From NCBI GenBank assembly GCA_965216645.1, contig CBDCGJ010000070.1:52510-116509 (forward strand): a stretch of 64,000 nt of DNA. Reading direction: 5' to 3'. Shown here piece by piece: positions 56,142 to 64,000 of this stretch. A model generated the notes under the pieces. That model was not told the origin of the DNA, did no database searches, and saw only the letters and a list, made by a program, of their open reading frames with translations. Positions within the stretch are counted from its first letter, which is position 1. The number at the start of each line of letters is the position of its first letter. Origin of the DNA: CBDCGJ01 sp965216645. Lineage in GTDB: Bacteria; Pseudomonadota; Alphaproteobacteria; GCA-2731375. The translations under genes were made by a program, and so were the position numbers.

Positions 56142-56837
56142 TCAGCCGCTCAACGTGGCCGGATCGACTTTCACACCCGGCCCCATGGTGGAGCTTACGG
56201 AAATGCCTTTCACGAACGTGCCTTTGGCCCCGCTCGGCTTGGCCTTCAACACCGCGTCGATGAAGCTCGACACGTTCTCGACCAGATCCGCTTCGCCGAA
56301 GCTCGCCTTGCCGACGCCGGCATGAACGATGCCGGCCTTCTCGGCACGGAACTCGACCTGACCGCCCTTCTGCGCCTGCACCGCCGCGGCCACATCCTGG
56401 GTCACCGTGCCCAGTTTCGGGTTCGGCATCAGGCCGCGGGGCCCAAGAATTTTGCCGAGACGGCCGACCACCGCCATCATGTCCGGCGTGGCGATGCAGC
56501 GATCGAATTCCATATCGCCGTTCTGAATGGCTTCGGCCAATTCCTCGGCGCCGACGATATCGGCGCCCGCTTCCTTGGCTTCGTCCGCCTTGGCGTCGCG
56601 GGCGAAGACCGCGACACGGACCGATTTGCCGGTGCCCTTGGGCAATTGCACCGTGCCGCGAACCTGTTGGTCGGCATGGCGCGTATCGATGTTCAGGCGC
56701 ATGGATACCTCGATGGTTTCATCGAATTTGGCAACCGCGCGCTCCTTAATCAGCTTGACCGCTTCGGGAACGGGATGCAGGGCCTCCGCATCCAATCCGT
56801 CGGTGGCCTTTTCCATCCGTTTTCCTCTTTTCGCCAT
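56142..56837 (-). CDS. rplA: 50S ribosomal protein L1
   Basis: L1 (231 residues) forms the L1 stalk. KFDETIEVSMRLNIDTRHAD, FDRCIATPDMMAVVGRLGKI, LGPRGLMPNPKLGTVT and GKASFGEADLVENV are diagnostic. It lies 3 bases after rplK. In enterics it represses rplK-rplA translation. Confidence 0.98.
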   Translation of the reverse strand: MAKRGKRMEKATDGLDAEALHPVPEAVKLIKERAVAKFDETIEVSMRLNIDTRHADQQVRGTVQLPKGTGKSVRVAVFARDAKADEAKEAGADIVGAEELAEAIQNGDMEFDRCIATPDMMAVVGRLGKILGPRGLMPNPKLGTVTQDVAAAVQAQKGGQVEFRAEKAGIVHAGVGKASFGEADLVENVSSFIDAVLKAKPSGAKGTFVKGISVSSTMGPGVKVDPATLSG

Positions 56838-56840
56838 GGC

Positions 56841-57269
56841 TCAATCCTCCACCGTCAGGCCCATGGAACGGGCGGAACCGGCAATCATCATGGCCGCCGC
56901 ATCCAAATCGTTGGCGTTCAGATCGGCCATCTTCATCTCGGCAATCTCCTTGCACTGGGCCATGGTGATGCTGCCCACCATTTCCCGGCCCGGGGCCTCG
57001 CTACCCTTGGGCAGATTGATCGCCCGGCGGATCAAATAGGACGCGGGCGGGGTCTTGGTGGTGAAGGAAAAGCTCTTGTCGGCGTAAACCGTGATCACCA
57101 CCGGGATCGGCATGCCCGGTTCCTTGTCCTGAGTATCCGCGTTAAAGGCCTTGCAGAACTCCATAATATTGACCCCGCGCTGACCCAGCGCCGGACCGAC
57201 CGGCGGCGACGGGTTGGCCTGCCCCGCCGGAATATGCAGACGGATGTAACCGTCGATCTTCTTTGCCAT
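56841..57269 (-). CDS. rplK: 50S ribosomal protein L11
   Basis: L11 (142 residues) forms the GTPase-associated centre with its rRNA. IRLHIPAGQANPSPPVGPAL, GQRGVNIMEFCKAFNA and the end NDLDAAAMMIAGSARSMGL identify it. The 140 bases upstream to nusG contain a short palindrome (AGGTCGGCGACCT) but no clear promoter. Confidence 0.98.
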   Translation of the reverse strand: MAKKIDGYIRLHIPAGQANPSPPVGPALGQRGVNIMEFCKAFNADTQDKEPGMPIPVVITVYADKSFSFTTKTPPASYLIRRAINLPKGSEAPGREMVGSITMAQCKEIAEMKMADLNANDLDAAAMMIAGSARSMGLTVED

Positions 57270-57409
57270 GATTTATTCCCACATTGTGGCGACGGTCGCG
57301 TCGCCGGTTTCTTGGGTGCGTGGTGCGATCTATGGCGGATCTCCCACACGTTCAAACAGCGATTTACCCATTTGGGGCGAGGTCGCCGACCTCTCAAACA
57401 ACCTGCCGA

Positions 57410-57937
57410 TCAGAGCTTCTCGACCTGACCGTATTCCAGTTCCACCGGGGTGGCGCGGCCGAAGATCGACACCGCCACCTTGAGCCGGGTCCGCTCCTCG
57501 TCGACCTCCTCCACATGTCCGTTGAAGGAAGTGAATGGGCCATCGCAGACCCTAACCTGCTCGCCGATTTCGAAGGTAATGGACGGCTTCGGCCGCTCTA
57601 CGCCCTCTTGGACCTGATGCATGATCCGATCGGCCTCGGCCTGACTGATCGGCGACGGCCGACCCGCGGTACCGAGAAAACCCGCCACTTTCGGCGTGTT
57701 CTTGATCATGTGATAGGCCACATCGGACATATCCATCTTGACCAGAACATAACCGGGGAAGAACTTGCGCTCGGTATTGATCTTCTGTCCCCGGCGCATC
57801 TGCACCACCTCTTCGGTGGGCACCAGAACTTCCTCGATTTCTTCCAGCTCGCTCAGTTCCGCCTGCTCCTTGATCGCCTGCGCAACTTTCTTCTCGAAGC
57901 CGGAATAGGCGTGCACGATGTACCACTTCGCCGACAC
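57410..57937 (-). CDS. nusG: Transcription antitermination factor NusG
   Basis: NusG (175 residues) has the NGN domain (KWYIVHAYSGFEKKVAQAI, FFPGYVLVKMDMSD) and the C-terminal KOW domain (IGEQVRVCDGPFTSFNGHV). It links RNA polymerase to Rho or to ribosomal S10. It lies 3 bases after secE. Confidence 0.98.
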   Translation of the reverse strand: MSAKWYIVHAYSGFEKKVAQAIKEQAELSELEEIEEVLVPTEEVVQMRRGQKINTERKFFPGYVLVKMDMSDVAYHMIKNTPKVAGFLGTAGRPSPISQAEADRIMHQVQEGVERPKPSITFEIGEQVRVCDGPFTSFNGHVEEVDEERTRLKVAVSIFGRATPVELEYGQVEKL

Positions 57938-57940
57938 GCG

Positions 57941-58138
57941 TTACCCTCCAAATTGCAAAATCTGACCGATGCCGAAGGCAATGATCTGGTCCACGAGCAA
58001 GAAGAAGATCGCGGCCAAGGTCGACAGAACGAAAACCATGGCCGTGGCGACCATGGTTTCCTTGCGCGTCGGCCAGGTGACCTTCGCGGTTTCCTGTCTT
58101 ACCTGCCGTACGAAATCCGCCGGAGAGGTTTTTGCCAT
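57941..58138 (-). CDS. secE: Preprotein translocase subunit SecE
   Basis: SecE (65 residues) is the short single-span type: an amphipathic helix (DFVRQVRQETAKVTWPTRKE, family hallmark) and one transmembrane segment (ATAMVFVLSTLAAIFFLLVD). It clamps SecY. It starts 43 bases after tRNA-Trp. Confidence 0.97.
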   Translation of the reverse strand: MAKTSPADFVRQVRQETAKVTWPTRKETMVATAMVFVLSTLAAIFFLLVDQIIAFGIGQILQFGG

Positions 58139-58181
58139 GTGTTTTGCCTACCGATTGTCTATCGCGTTGTTTATCGCGCGT

Positions 58182-58257
58182 TGGCAGGAGTGGAGGGACT
58201 CGAACCCACAACCCCCGGTTTTGGAGACCGGTGCTCTGCCAATTGAGCTACACTCCT
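58182..58257 (-). tRNA. tRNA-Trp(CCA)
   Basis: The minus strand gives acceptor AGGAGTG (from 58257) pairing with CACTCCT, discriminator G and encoded CCA. The anticodon loop CTCCAAA reads CCA; D-arm and T-arm (GGTTCGAGTCC) are standard. Length 76 with CCA. It lies between tuf and secE as in many bacteria. Confidence 0.96.
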
Positions 58258-58290
58258 TCACCCGCGTCGGCCTAGCCCCGCGGAATTCCC

Positions 58291-59481
<1,191 letters not shown>

Positions 59482-59653
59482 GGTTTGTTATCCCTACCGT
59501 TTTTGTCCAGCGTCCTATTTCGTCAACCCAATATGTCGCAGCATGGTCGTTACAACATACGTTAAGCCGATTCGCGCCAACTTGCGCGACCGGCTCGCTA
59601 CCCTACCGATGTTCCGTCCGCGCCCGATCTTCGAATTCGGTGTGCCGCGAACG

Positions 59654-59727
59654 TGGAGCGGGTGATGGGAATCGAACCCACACAACCAGCTTGGAAGGCT
59701 GGGGCTCTACCATTGAGCTACACCCGC
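59654..59727 (-). tRNA. tRNA-Gly(TCC)
   Basis: The minus strand gives acceptor GCGGGTG (from 59727) with CACCCGC, discriminator T and encoded CCA. The anticodon loop CTTCCAA reads TCC, and the T-arm is GGTTCGATTCC. Length 74 with CCA. It lies between tRNA-Tyr and tuf. Confidence 0.95.
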
Positions 59728-59854
59728 GCGCCTTTCGGATCCATAAACGCCAAATTAATTTTCATTTCATTCTCAAGGCTTTATCCTTAATTTTGAAACT
59801 CGCTTATCGGATCCCATTCATCCTTTCAAATCTCGTCCCGCTCGGCCGTTGAGA

Positions 59855-59939
59855 TGGTGGAGGAGGTTGGATTCGAACCAACGTAGGCATAGCCAACGGG
59901 TTTACAGCCCGTCCCCTTTAACCACTCGGGCACTCCTCC
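59855..59939 (-). tRNA. tRNA-Tyr(GTA)
   Basis: The minus strand gives acceptor GGAGGAG (from 59939) with CTCCTCC, discriminator A and encoded CCA. It is class II with a long variable arm; the anticodon loop CTGTAAA reads GTA. Length 85 with CCA. It is the first gene of the tRNA-tuf-secE-nusG unit. Confidence 0.95.
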
Positions 59940-59971
59940 AAATTTTTCGTGAGTCAACGGCGGTACGGGCG

Positions 59972-60000
59972 CTCTTAAGCACTTCCCTCGGCTTTGTCAA
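59972..60000 (-). promoter_or_regulatory. Promoter for tRNA-Tyr-tRNA-Gly-tuf
   Basis: On the minus strand a perfect -35 TTGACA (60000-59995) is followed after 17 bases by TAAGAG (59977-59972), 33 bases before the tRNA. The start point would be near 59965. The -10 is weak, as often in tRNA promoters. Confidence 0.6.
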
Positions 60001-60160
60001 ACGGAATTTTTCAAACCGCGCCAACGGCTTACCACGCGAAAATGAAAAAATCCCAGGTTGCGAAAAATCATCCAAAACGTGCAAAACACCGCCCAGCGAG
60101 ATCTAATTCCCGCCGGCGGACGCATTGCCATCGGTTGTGAAGCGGAATATATGACGGGAT

Positions 60161-61010
60161 ATGACAAAGCGCAAGCACTCTCAGGATCGTCGCGGCGGAA
60201 AAAGCCAAAATCGCCCCCATCGCCGTGGCGGCGAACAACGGAAGAAATTTCAAACCGTCGCCAAAGGTCGACAACGGCCAGGCCGTAGCGGCGTTGTCGA
60301 CAGCGGCACCCTATGGCTGTTCGGGCGTCACGCGGTATCGGCGGCCCTGGCGAACCCGAAACGGGACGTTCGGCGCCTACTTCTCGCCAACGATGTCGAC
60401 GCGCCCGCTTCAAATCGGCAGGTCCGGGTCGAACAGGTGCCGCGCGGCGAACTCGACCGCTTGTTACCGCGCGGTGCGGTCCATCAGGGGATCGCCTGCC
60501 AGGTCACCCCCCTGTCCGCGCCGCGATTAGAGACTTTGCTGGCGTTGTATGCGGAGAGCCCGGCGGCGACGATCGTGCTGCTCGACCAGGTCAGCGACCC
60601 GCGCAATGTCGGCGCGATCCTGCGCAGCGCCGCGGCCTTCGACGCCCAAGCCGTCGTCTTGACGGACCGGAATGCGCCGGCGGAATCCGGCACCTTGGCG
60701 AAGGCGGCGTCCGGTGCCTTGGAGCGGGTACCGCTCGTGCATGTGACCAATCTGGCGCGCGCCCTGGAAACCCTGGCCACCGCCGGCTATTGGCGCATCG
60801 GCCTCGACGGCGGCGCGACCGACAGTATCGAGACCATCGAAAAACCGGCCAAGAAGGTTCTGGTTCTTGGCGCCGAAGGCAAGGGTCTCAGGCGATTGAC
60901 GGCGGAAAACTGCGATCAATTGGTTCGCCTGCCGATCTCCGGACAAGGTCGAAAGCCTCAACGTTTCCAATGCCGCGGCGATCTCTCTTTATGCTTTCGC
61001 CGGTCGTTAA
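60161..61010 (+). CDS. rlmB: 23S rRNA (guanosine-2'-O) methyltransferase RlmB, with a 3' frameshift
   Basis: This SpoU-family enzyme methylates G2251 of 23S rRNA. After a basic N-terminal extension (residues 1-45) it has the substrate-binding domain (LWLFGRHAVSAALANPKRDV), SpoU motif 1 (LLDQVSDPRNVGAILRSAAA) and motif 2 (LVLGAEGKGLRRL). Motif 3 is off-frame: an extra G at 60947-60948 must be removed to read ESLNVSNAAAISLYAF and reach the TAA at 61008-61010, giving 282 residues. Uncorrected, the frame runs on to 61168 with unrelated sequence overlapping the next gene. Confidence 0.88.
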
Positions 61011-61098
61011 GCGCTGTCCCCAACTATTTCAAATTTACAAGCCTATGCTCGCCACATAATTTGCCTATCCACCTTGAGGCTAAAAAAGGGAAAGGTCG

Positions 61099-61947
61099 AT
61101 GCCGCAACTTCCGGACAATCTTGCCGACGCTTACGAGAAGGACGGGTTCGTCTTTCCGATCGACGTGATCGACGAAGTCGAAGCCCAACGCTTGCGCGAC
61201 GACCTGGAAACGGCGGAAGCGGAAATGAGCCACGACCCCGAAAAGCTGGGCCTGGTTCGGGCCTATCCGGATCGACTTCTGCCATCTTTCGACCGTGCGG
61301 TTCGTCATCCGACCATCCTGGCGGCGGTCAAGGAGATTCTCGGCCCCGACCTGATGGTCTGGAATGCCGGCCTGTTCTCGAAAGACGCGCGATCGCCCCA
61401 TATCGTCTCCTGGCATCAGGACCTGACTTATTGGGACCTGGACCAATTGGACGAAGTAACCTGCTGGCTGGCGCTCTCGCCGGCGACCCGGCAAAGCGGC
61501 TGCATGCAGTTCATTCCGGGCTCGCACAAACTCGACGCGGTGGCGCATAAGGACACTTTCTCCGAAGACAATTTGTTGACGCGCGGGCAGGAAATCGCGG
61601 TCGAGGTCAATCAGGACGACGCCGTCTATGTGGAGCTTCGCCCCGGTCAGGCGTCACTGCATCACGGCCATCTATTCCATGCCTCCGACCCGAACAACAG
61701 CGACGACCGCCGGCTCGGCATCGCCATCCGCTATGTCCGTCCGTCGATGAAGCAGAAAAGCGGCGAAAAAACCTTGGTGACCTTAGTCGCCGGCAACGAC
61801 GATTTCGGTCACTTCAAAACCGTCGCGGCGCCGTCGGGCCGTTTGGCGCCGGACGACTTCGAGCTCTGCCGGCAGGACGCCGAAATCAAACGGCGTTTGC
61901 TCTATCAAGGCGCGGAGGAAGCGGCTGGTCAAGGCAAGCGGTTTTAG
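61099..61947 (+). CDS. Phytanoyl-CoA dioxygenase (PhyH)-family Fe(II)/2-oxoglutarate oxygenase
   Basis: The 282-residue protein is a double-stranded beta-helix oxygenase. The iron ligands are seen as H106 and D108 in SWHQDLTYW, and H184 in LFHASDPNNS; R195 in DDRRLGIAIRY is placed to bind 2-oxoglutarate. The substrate is unknown. A ribosome binding site GGGAAAGG lies just before the ATG. It lies 78 bases upstream of the PanB-like gene on the same strand and may form an operon with it. Confidence 0.88.
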   Translation: MPQLPDNLADAYEKDGFVFPIDVIDEVEAQRLRDDLETAEAEMSHDPEKLGLVRAYPDRLLPSFDRAVRHPTILAAVKEILGPDLMVWNAGLFSKDARSPHIVSWHQDLTYWDLDQLDEVTCWLALSPATRQSGCMQFIPGSHKLDAVAHKDTFSEDNLLTRGQEIAVEVNQDDAVYVELRPGQASLHHGHLFHASDPNNSDDRRLGIAIRYVRPSMKQKSGEKTLVTLVAGNDDFGHFKTVAAPSGRLAPDDFELCRQDAEIKRRLLYQGAEEAAGQGKRF

Positions 61948-62025
61948 CGTTAAATGACCGTCAGGCGGCGGCCGCCGCCACGTTTTCCCGTAATTTCAAC
62001 CTGTAATTTCTATCGGACGCCGGTC

Positions 62026-62889
62026 ATGACCACATCGAAGCAAAAACTCACCGTGCCCGATCTGGCGAAGAAGAAAGCCGCGGGCGAGAAGCTGGTCATG
62101 GTCGCCGTCGCGGAGACGTTGACGGCGACCTGGGCGGAGCGCGGCGGCGTCGACATCGTCGGCGTCGGCGACAGCCTGGGCATGACCATCTACGGTCACG
62201 AAAACACCTTGCCGATCACGGTCGAGCAGATGATCGCGCATATTCACGCCGTCCGGCGCGGCGCCCCCAATACCTTCTGTCTGGCCTCGATGCCCTACGG
62301 TTCCTACGCCACCGAGGATATCGCCGTCCGCAATGCGGTGCGGATGATGAAGGAAAGCGGCGCCGACGCGCTGAAGCTGCAAGGCGGGCGCGAAATGTTC
62401 CGCATCATCAAGGCGGTCGCCGATGCGGGCGTCCCGATCATGAGCCATGTCGGCCTGCTGCCGCATTACGTGCACCGGTATGGCGGCTTCAAGACCCAAG
62501 GCCGCACGGCGGAAGACGCCTTGAAAATCGTCGACAATGCACGCGCTATCGAGGAAGCCGGCGCGATCGGCCTCGAAATCGAAGCGGTGCCGCGGGAAGT
62601 CGGCCAAGCAGTCGATAAGGCGGTGGATATCTTCACCTTCTCCATCGGCGCCGGTGCCGCCGGCACTTGCCAACTCCTGAACGGCTACGACCTGATCGGC
62701 GCCTTCGACAGCTTCAAGCCGAAATTCGCCAAACGATACGGCAATATCGCGGAAATCGCCACCAAGGCCTTCACCGACTTTACCGCCGACGTCCGCGGCG
62801 GCGCCTTCCCGGACGCCGACCACAGTTACACGATGCCCGTCGAAGAAGCGGAGAAACTGGCCAAGGCATTGTCCTCGCCCGACGGTTGA
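62026..62889 (+). CDS. Divergent PanB-like (ketopantoate hydroxymethyltransferase family) protein
   Basis: With ATG at 62026 the protein has 287 residues; a frame from 61954 adds 24 Arg/Pro-rich residues and is unlikely. It aligns along the PanB barrel: GVGDSLGMTIYGHENTLPIT (D49), AVRRGAPN, HVGLLPHYVHRYGGFKTQGR, EIEAVP (E186), SIGAG, FDSFKPKFAKRYGN. But the usual LAD is LAS (S88) and KIEGG is KLQGG (Q119), and the N-terminal TAYD is VAET. In E. coli PanB those Asp and Glu help bind Mg. It may be a working variant or a related lyase with another substrate, so panB is not assigned. Confidence 0.8.
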   Translation: MTTSKQKLTVPDLAKKKAAGEKLVMVAVAETLTATWAERGGVDIVGVGDSLGMTIYGHENTLPITVEQMIAHIHAVRRGAPNTFCLASMPYGSYATEDIAVRNAVRMMKESGADALKLQGGREMFRIIKAVADAGVPIMSHVGLLPHYVHRYGGFKTQGRTAEDALKIVDNARAIEEAGAIGLEIEAVPREVGQAVDKAVDIFTFSIGAGAAGTCQLLNGYDLIGAFDSFKPKFAKRYGNIAEIATKAFTDFTADVRGGAFPDADHSYTMPVEEAEKLAKALSSPDG

Positions 62890-62907
62890 CCGCCGCCACA
62901 TTAGCGC

Positions 62908-62936
62908 TTGGCCGCTCCGGCAATTTCAGCTACCTA
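62908..62936 (+). promoter_or_regulatory. Candidate promoter for tRNA-Thr
   Basis: TTGGCC (62908-62913) is followed after 17 bases by TACCTA (62931-62936), 17 bases before the tRNA. The match is moderate; spacing and position support it. Confidence 0.45.
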
Positions 62937-62953
62937 TGCGCCACATTCCCTGG

Positions 62954-63029
62954 GCCGGCTTAGCTCAGTTGGTAGAGCAACTGATTTGTAATCAGTAGGT
63001 CGCGGGTTCGACTCCTGCAGCCGGCACCA
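62954..63029 (+). tRNA. tRNA-Thr(TGT)
   Basis: Acceptor GCCGGCT (from 62954) pairs with AGCCGGC; discriminator A and encoded CCA follow. The anticodon loop TTTGTAA reads TGT; D-arm and T-arm (GGTTCGACTCC) are standard. Length 76 with CCA. Confidence 0.96.
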
Positions 63030-63086
63030 ATATTTTCAAAACATGACGGATCAAGTCGAAGCGGGCATCGTGTCGCTGGCGCGGTG

Positions 63087-64000
63087 TTATTTCGATTTTT
63101 GTTTGCGGTCGCGGTCGAACAAATTCGCCGGCGTGAAACCGAGGGCGCGGGCGGTGGTGAGGAAGGCTTGGGCGTCGGTCTTATCGCGGTCGGTGGTTGC
63201 GTTGGCGGTGAGATCCCGGCCCAGGTAATAGGCCGCCCGGCCGCTGCCCAGCTTCGCCGCCCAACGCAGGAGTTTCCGTGCCGCAGTTGGGTAACTGGTT
63301 GGGTCCGCCGCCTGTTGGCGCAGATGGTCGGCCATATCGATCAGCGCGTCCACATCGCCCAGATCGATGGCGCGCTGGATCGCATCTTTCACTTGCTTCG
63401 CCGGCGCCGAGCCCGCAACGCGCAACAGAGCGGCGTAGGCGCGGGCGCTGGGTGCATGTCCGCGATCCGCCGCCTGGGCGAACAGACGCATCGCCCGGGC
63501 CCGGTTCGCCGGCCCGCCCAGCCCTTGAAGATGCAGAGACGCCAACTCGAACAGGGCGCCGGTCATACCGGCCCGCGCCGCGCGTTCGAACAATTGCTTG
63601 GCGCGCACCAAATTCCGAGGCGGCGAATAACCGCTCACATGATACCGCCCCAGCCGGTAGGCCGCGCCCGCATGACCCTTTGCCGACGCCCGCGCATACC
63701 TCGCCATGGCTTCCTCATGGCGGCCGAGGGTTTCGAGGAATAGGGCGATGGCGTATTGCAGCTTCGGATCGTCCGCCGGACCGGAGTCTAGCAACCGCGC
63801 CAGGATCGCGTCCGCCTCGGCCATTTCGTCGTTGGCGATCGCCCGGTGCAGCAATCGAAGCTGGATTTGCGCATCGTCGCTTGCGCGCAATTCCCGCAGC
63901 AGCGTTACCGCCTCGGCGGTAGCCCCCTCCCCCCTGCTTTTCGAGGATATCGAAGAGCGCCAGTTTGGCCCCGACATTGCCGGTCGCACCGGCCGAACGC
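63087..64000 (-). CDS. Sel1-like repeat protein, 5' part outside the window, one frameshift
   Basis: The protein is a chain of Sel1-type alpha-helical repeats, such as AAYRLGRYHVSGY, RAKQLFERAARAGMTGALFE, RAMRLFAQAADRGHAPSARA and RKLLRWAAKLGSGRAAYYLG. Such repeats act as interaction scaffolds; no partner is evident. Upstream of about 63934 the coding frame changes: removing one base from the run of six Cs at 63929-63934 joins it to AKLALFDILEKQ in another frame, which continues off the window end. The apparent start at 63989 is therefore false. It converges on tRNA-Thr. Confidence 0.75.
   Translation of the reverse strand, partial: VRPVRPAMSGPNWRSSISSKSRGEGATAEAVTLLRELRASDDAQIQLRLLHRAIANDEMAEADAILARLLDSGPADDPKLQYAIALFLETLGRHEEAMARYARASAKGHAGAAYRLGRYHVSGYSPPRNLVRAKQLFERAARAGMTGALFELASLHLQGLGGPANRARAMRLFAQAADRGHAPSARAYAALLRVAGSAPAKQVKDAIQRAIDLGDVDALIDMADHLRQQAADPTSYPTAARKLLRWAAKLGSGRAAYYLGRDLTANATTDRDKTDAQAFLTTARALGFTPANLFDRDRKQKSK

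Noticed and set aside
57350..57420. Terminator or promoter between nusG and rplK
   Set aside because: Only a 5-bp palindrome (AGGTC-GGC-GACCT) is present, with no U-run and no convincing -35/-10 pair.
61954..62025. Longer start of the PanB-like protein
   Set aside because: The added 24 residues are Arg/Pro-rich and unlike any PanB N-terminus; the ATG at 62026 fits better.

Overview
The window is about 60% GC and reads as alphaproteobacterial chromosome, most like Rhodospirillales and relatives. This is inferred from the ATP12-family F1-ATPase assembly chaperone, a DUF1489 protein, biotin-dependent methylcrotonyl- and propionyl-CoA carboxylases, the order rplQ-degQ-rarA-crcB-rluA, and a spc operon that runs secY-adk-rpsM with no rpmJ or infA. 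I see no insertion sequences, integrases, phage genes or CRISPR arrays. It is core chromosome with a metabolic flank on each side.

Layout. (1) 0.1-6.6 kb: a leucine-dehydrogenase-type gene converges on an operon mccB-mccA-DUF1489-yqaA, followed by a lone receiver-domain response regulator and a small unknown ORF. (2) 6.8-13 kb: a luciferase-like monooxygenase, a fatty acid desaturase and an mgtE magnesium transporter that are both broken by many single-base frameshifts, a fused NADP-malic enzyme, tRNA-Leu and an orphan fliN. (3) 13.1-19 kb: lipB, then a minus-strand operon isomerase-ATP12-pccB-pccA-acyP for propionyl-CoA carboxylation. (4) 19-27.7 kb: a MocR regulator divergent from a PNPOx-like flavoprotein, a HAD phosphatase, an acyl-CoA ligase, and the operon degQ-rarA-crcB-rluA. 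(5) 27.7-60 kb: one almost unbroken minus-strand block. In transcription order it is tRNA-Tyr, tRNA-Gly, tuf, tRNA-Trp, secE, nusG, rplKAJL, rpoBC, rpsL, rpsG, fusA, tuf, then the S10, spc and alpha operons, ending at an intrinsic terminator after rplQ. Several control elements are visible: sigma70-type promoters before tRNA-Tyr, rpsL and rpsM, an L10-type leader before rplJ, a GC hairpin between rplL and rpoB, and a triple 16-bp repeat in the rpsL leader. (6) 60-64 kb, mostly plus strand: rlmB (one frameshift), a PhyH-family dioxygenase, a divergent PanB homologue, tRNA-Thr, and a minus-strand Sel1-repeat protein that runs off the window.

The two most noteworthy observations are these. First, about a dozen frameshifts in five genes are nearly all +1 expansions of short homopolymers, and most lie in 7.9-10.1 kb. 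This points to sequence error, or less likely to local decay. Second, the PanB-like protein keeps the fold motifs but lacks two residues that coordinate or line the metal site in known ketopantoate hydroxymethyltransferases, and it sits directly downstream of a PhyH dioxygenase. I did not find a clearly new defence or mobile system.
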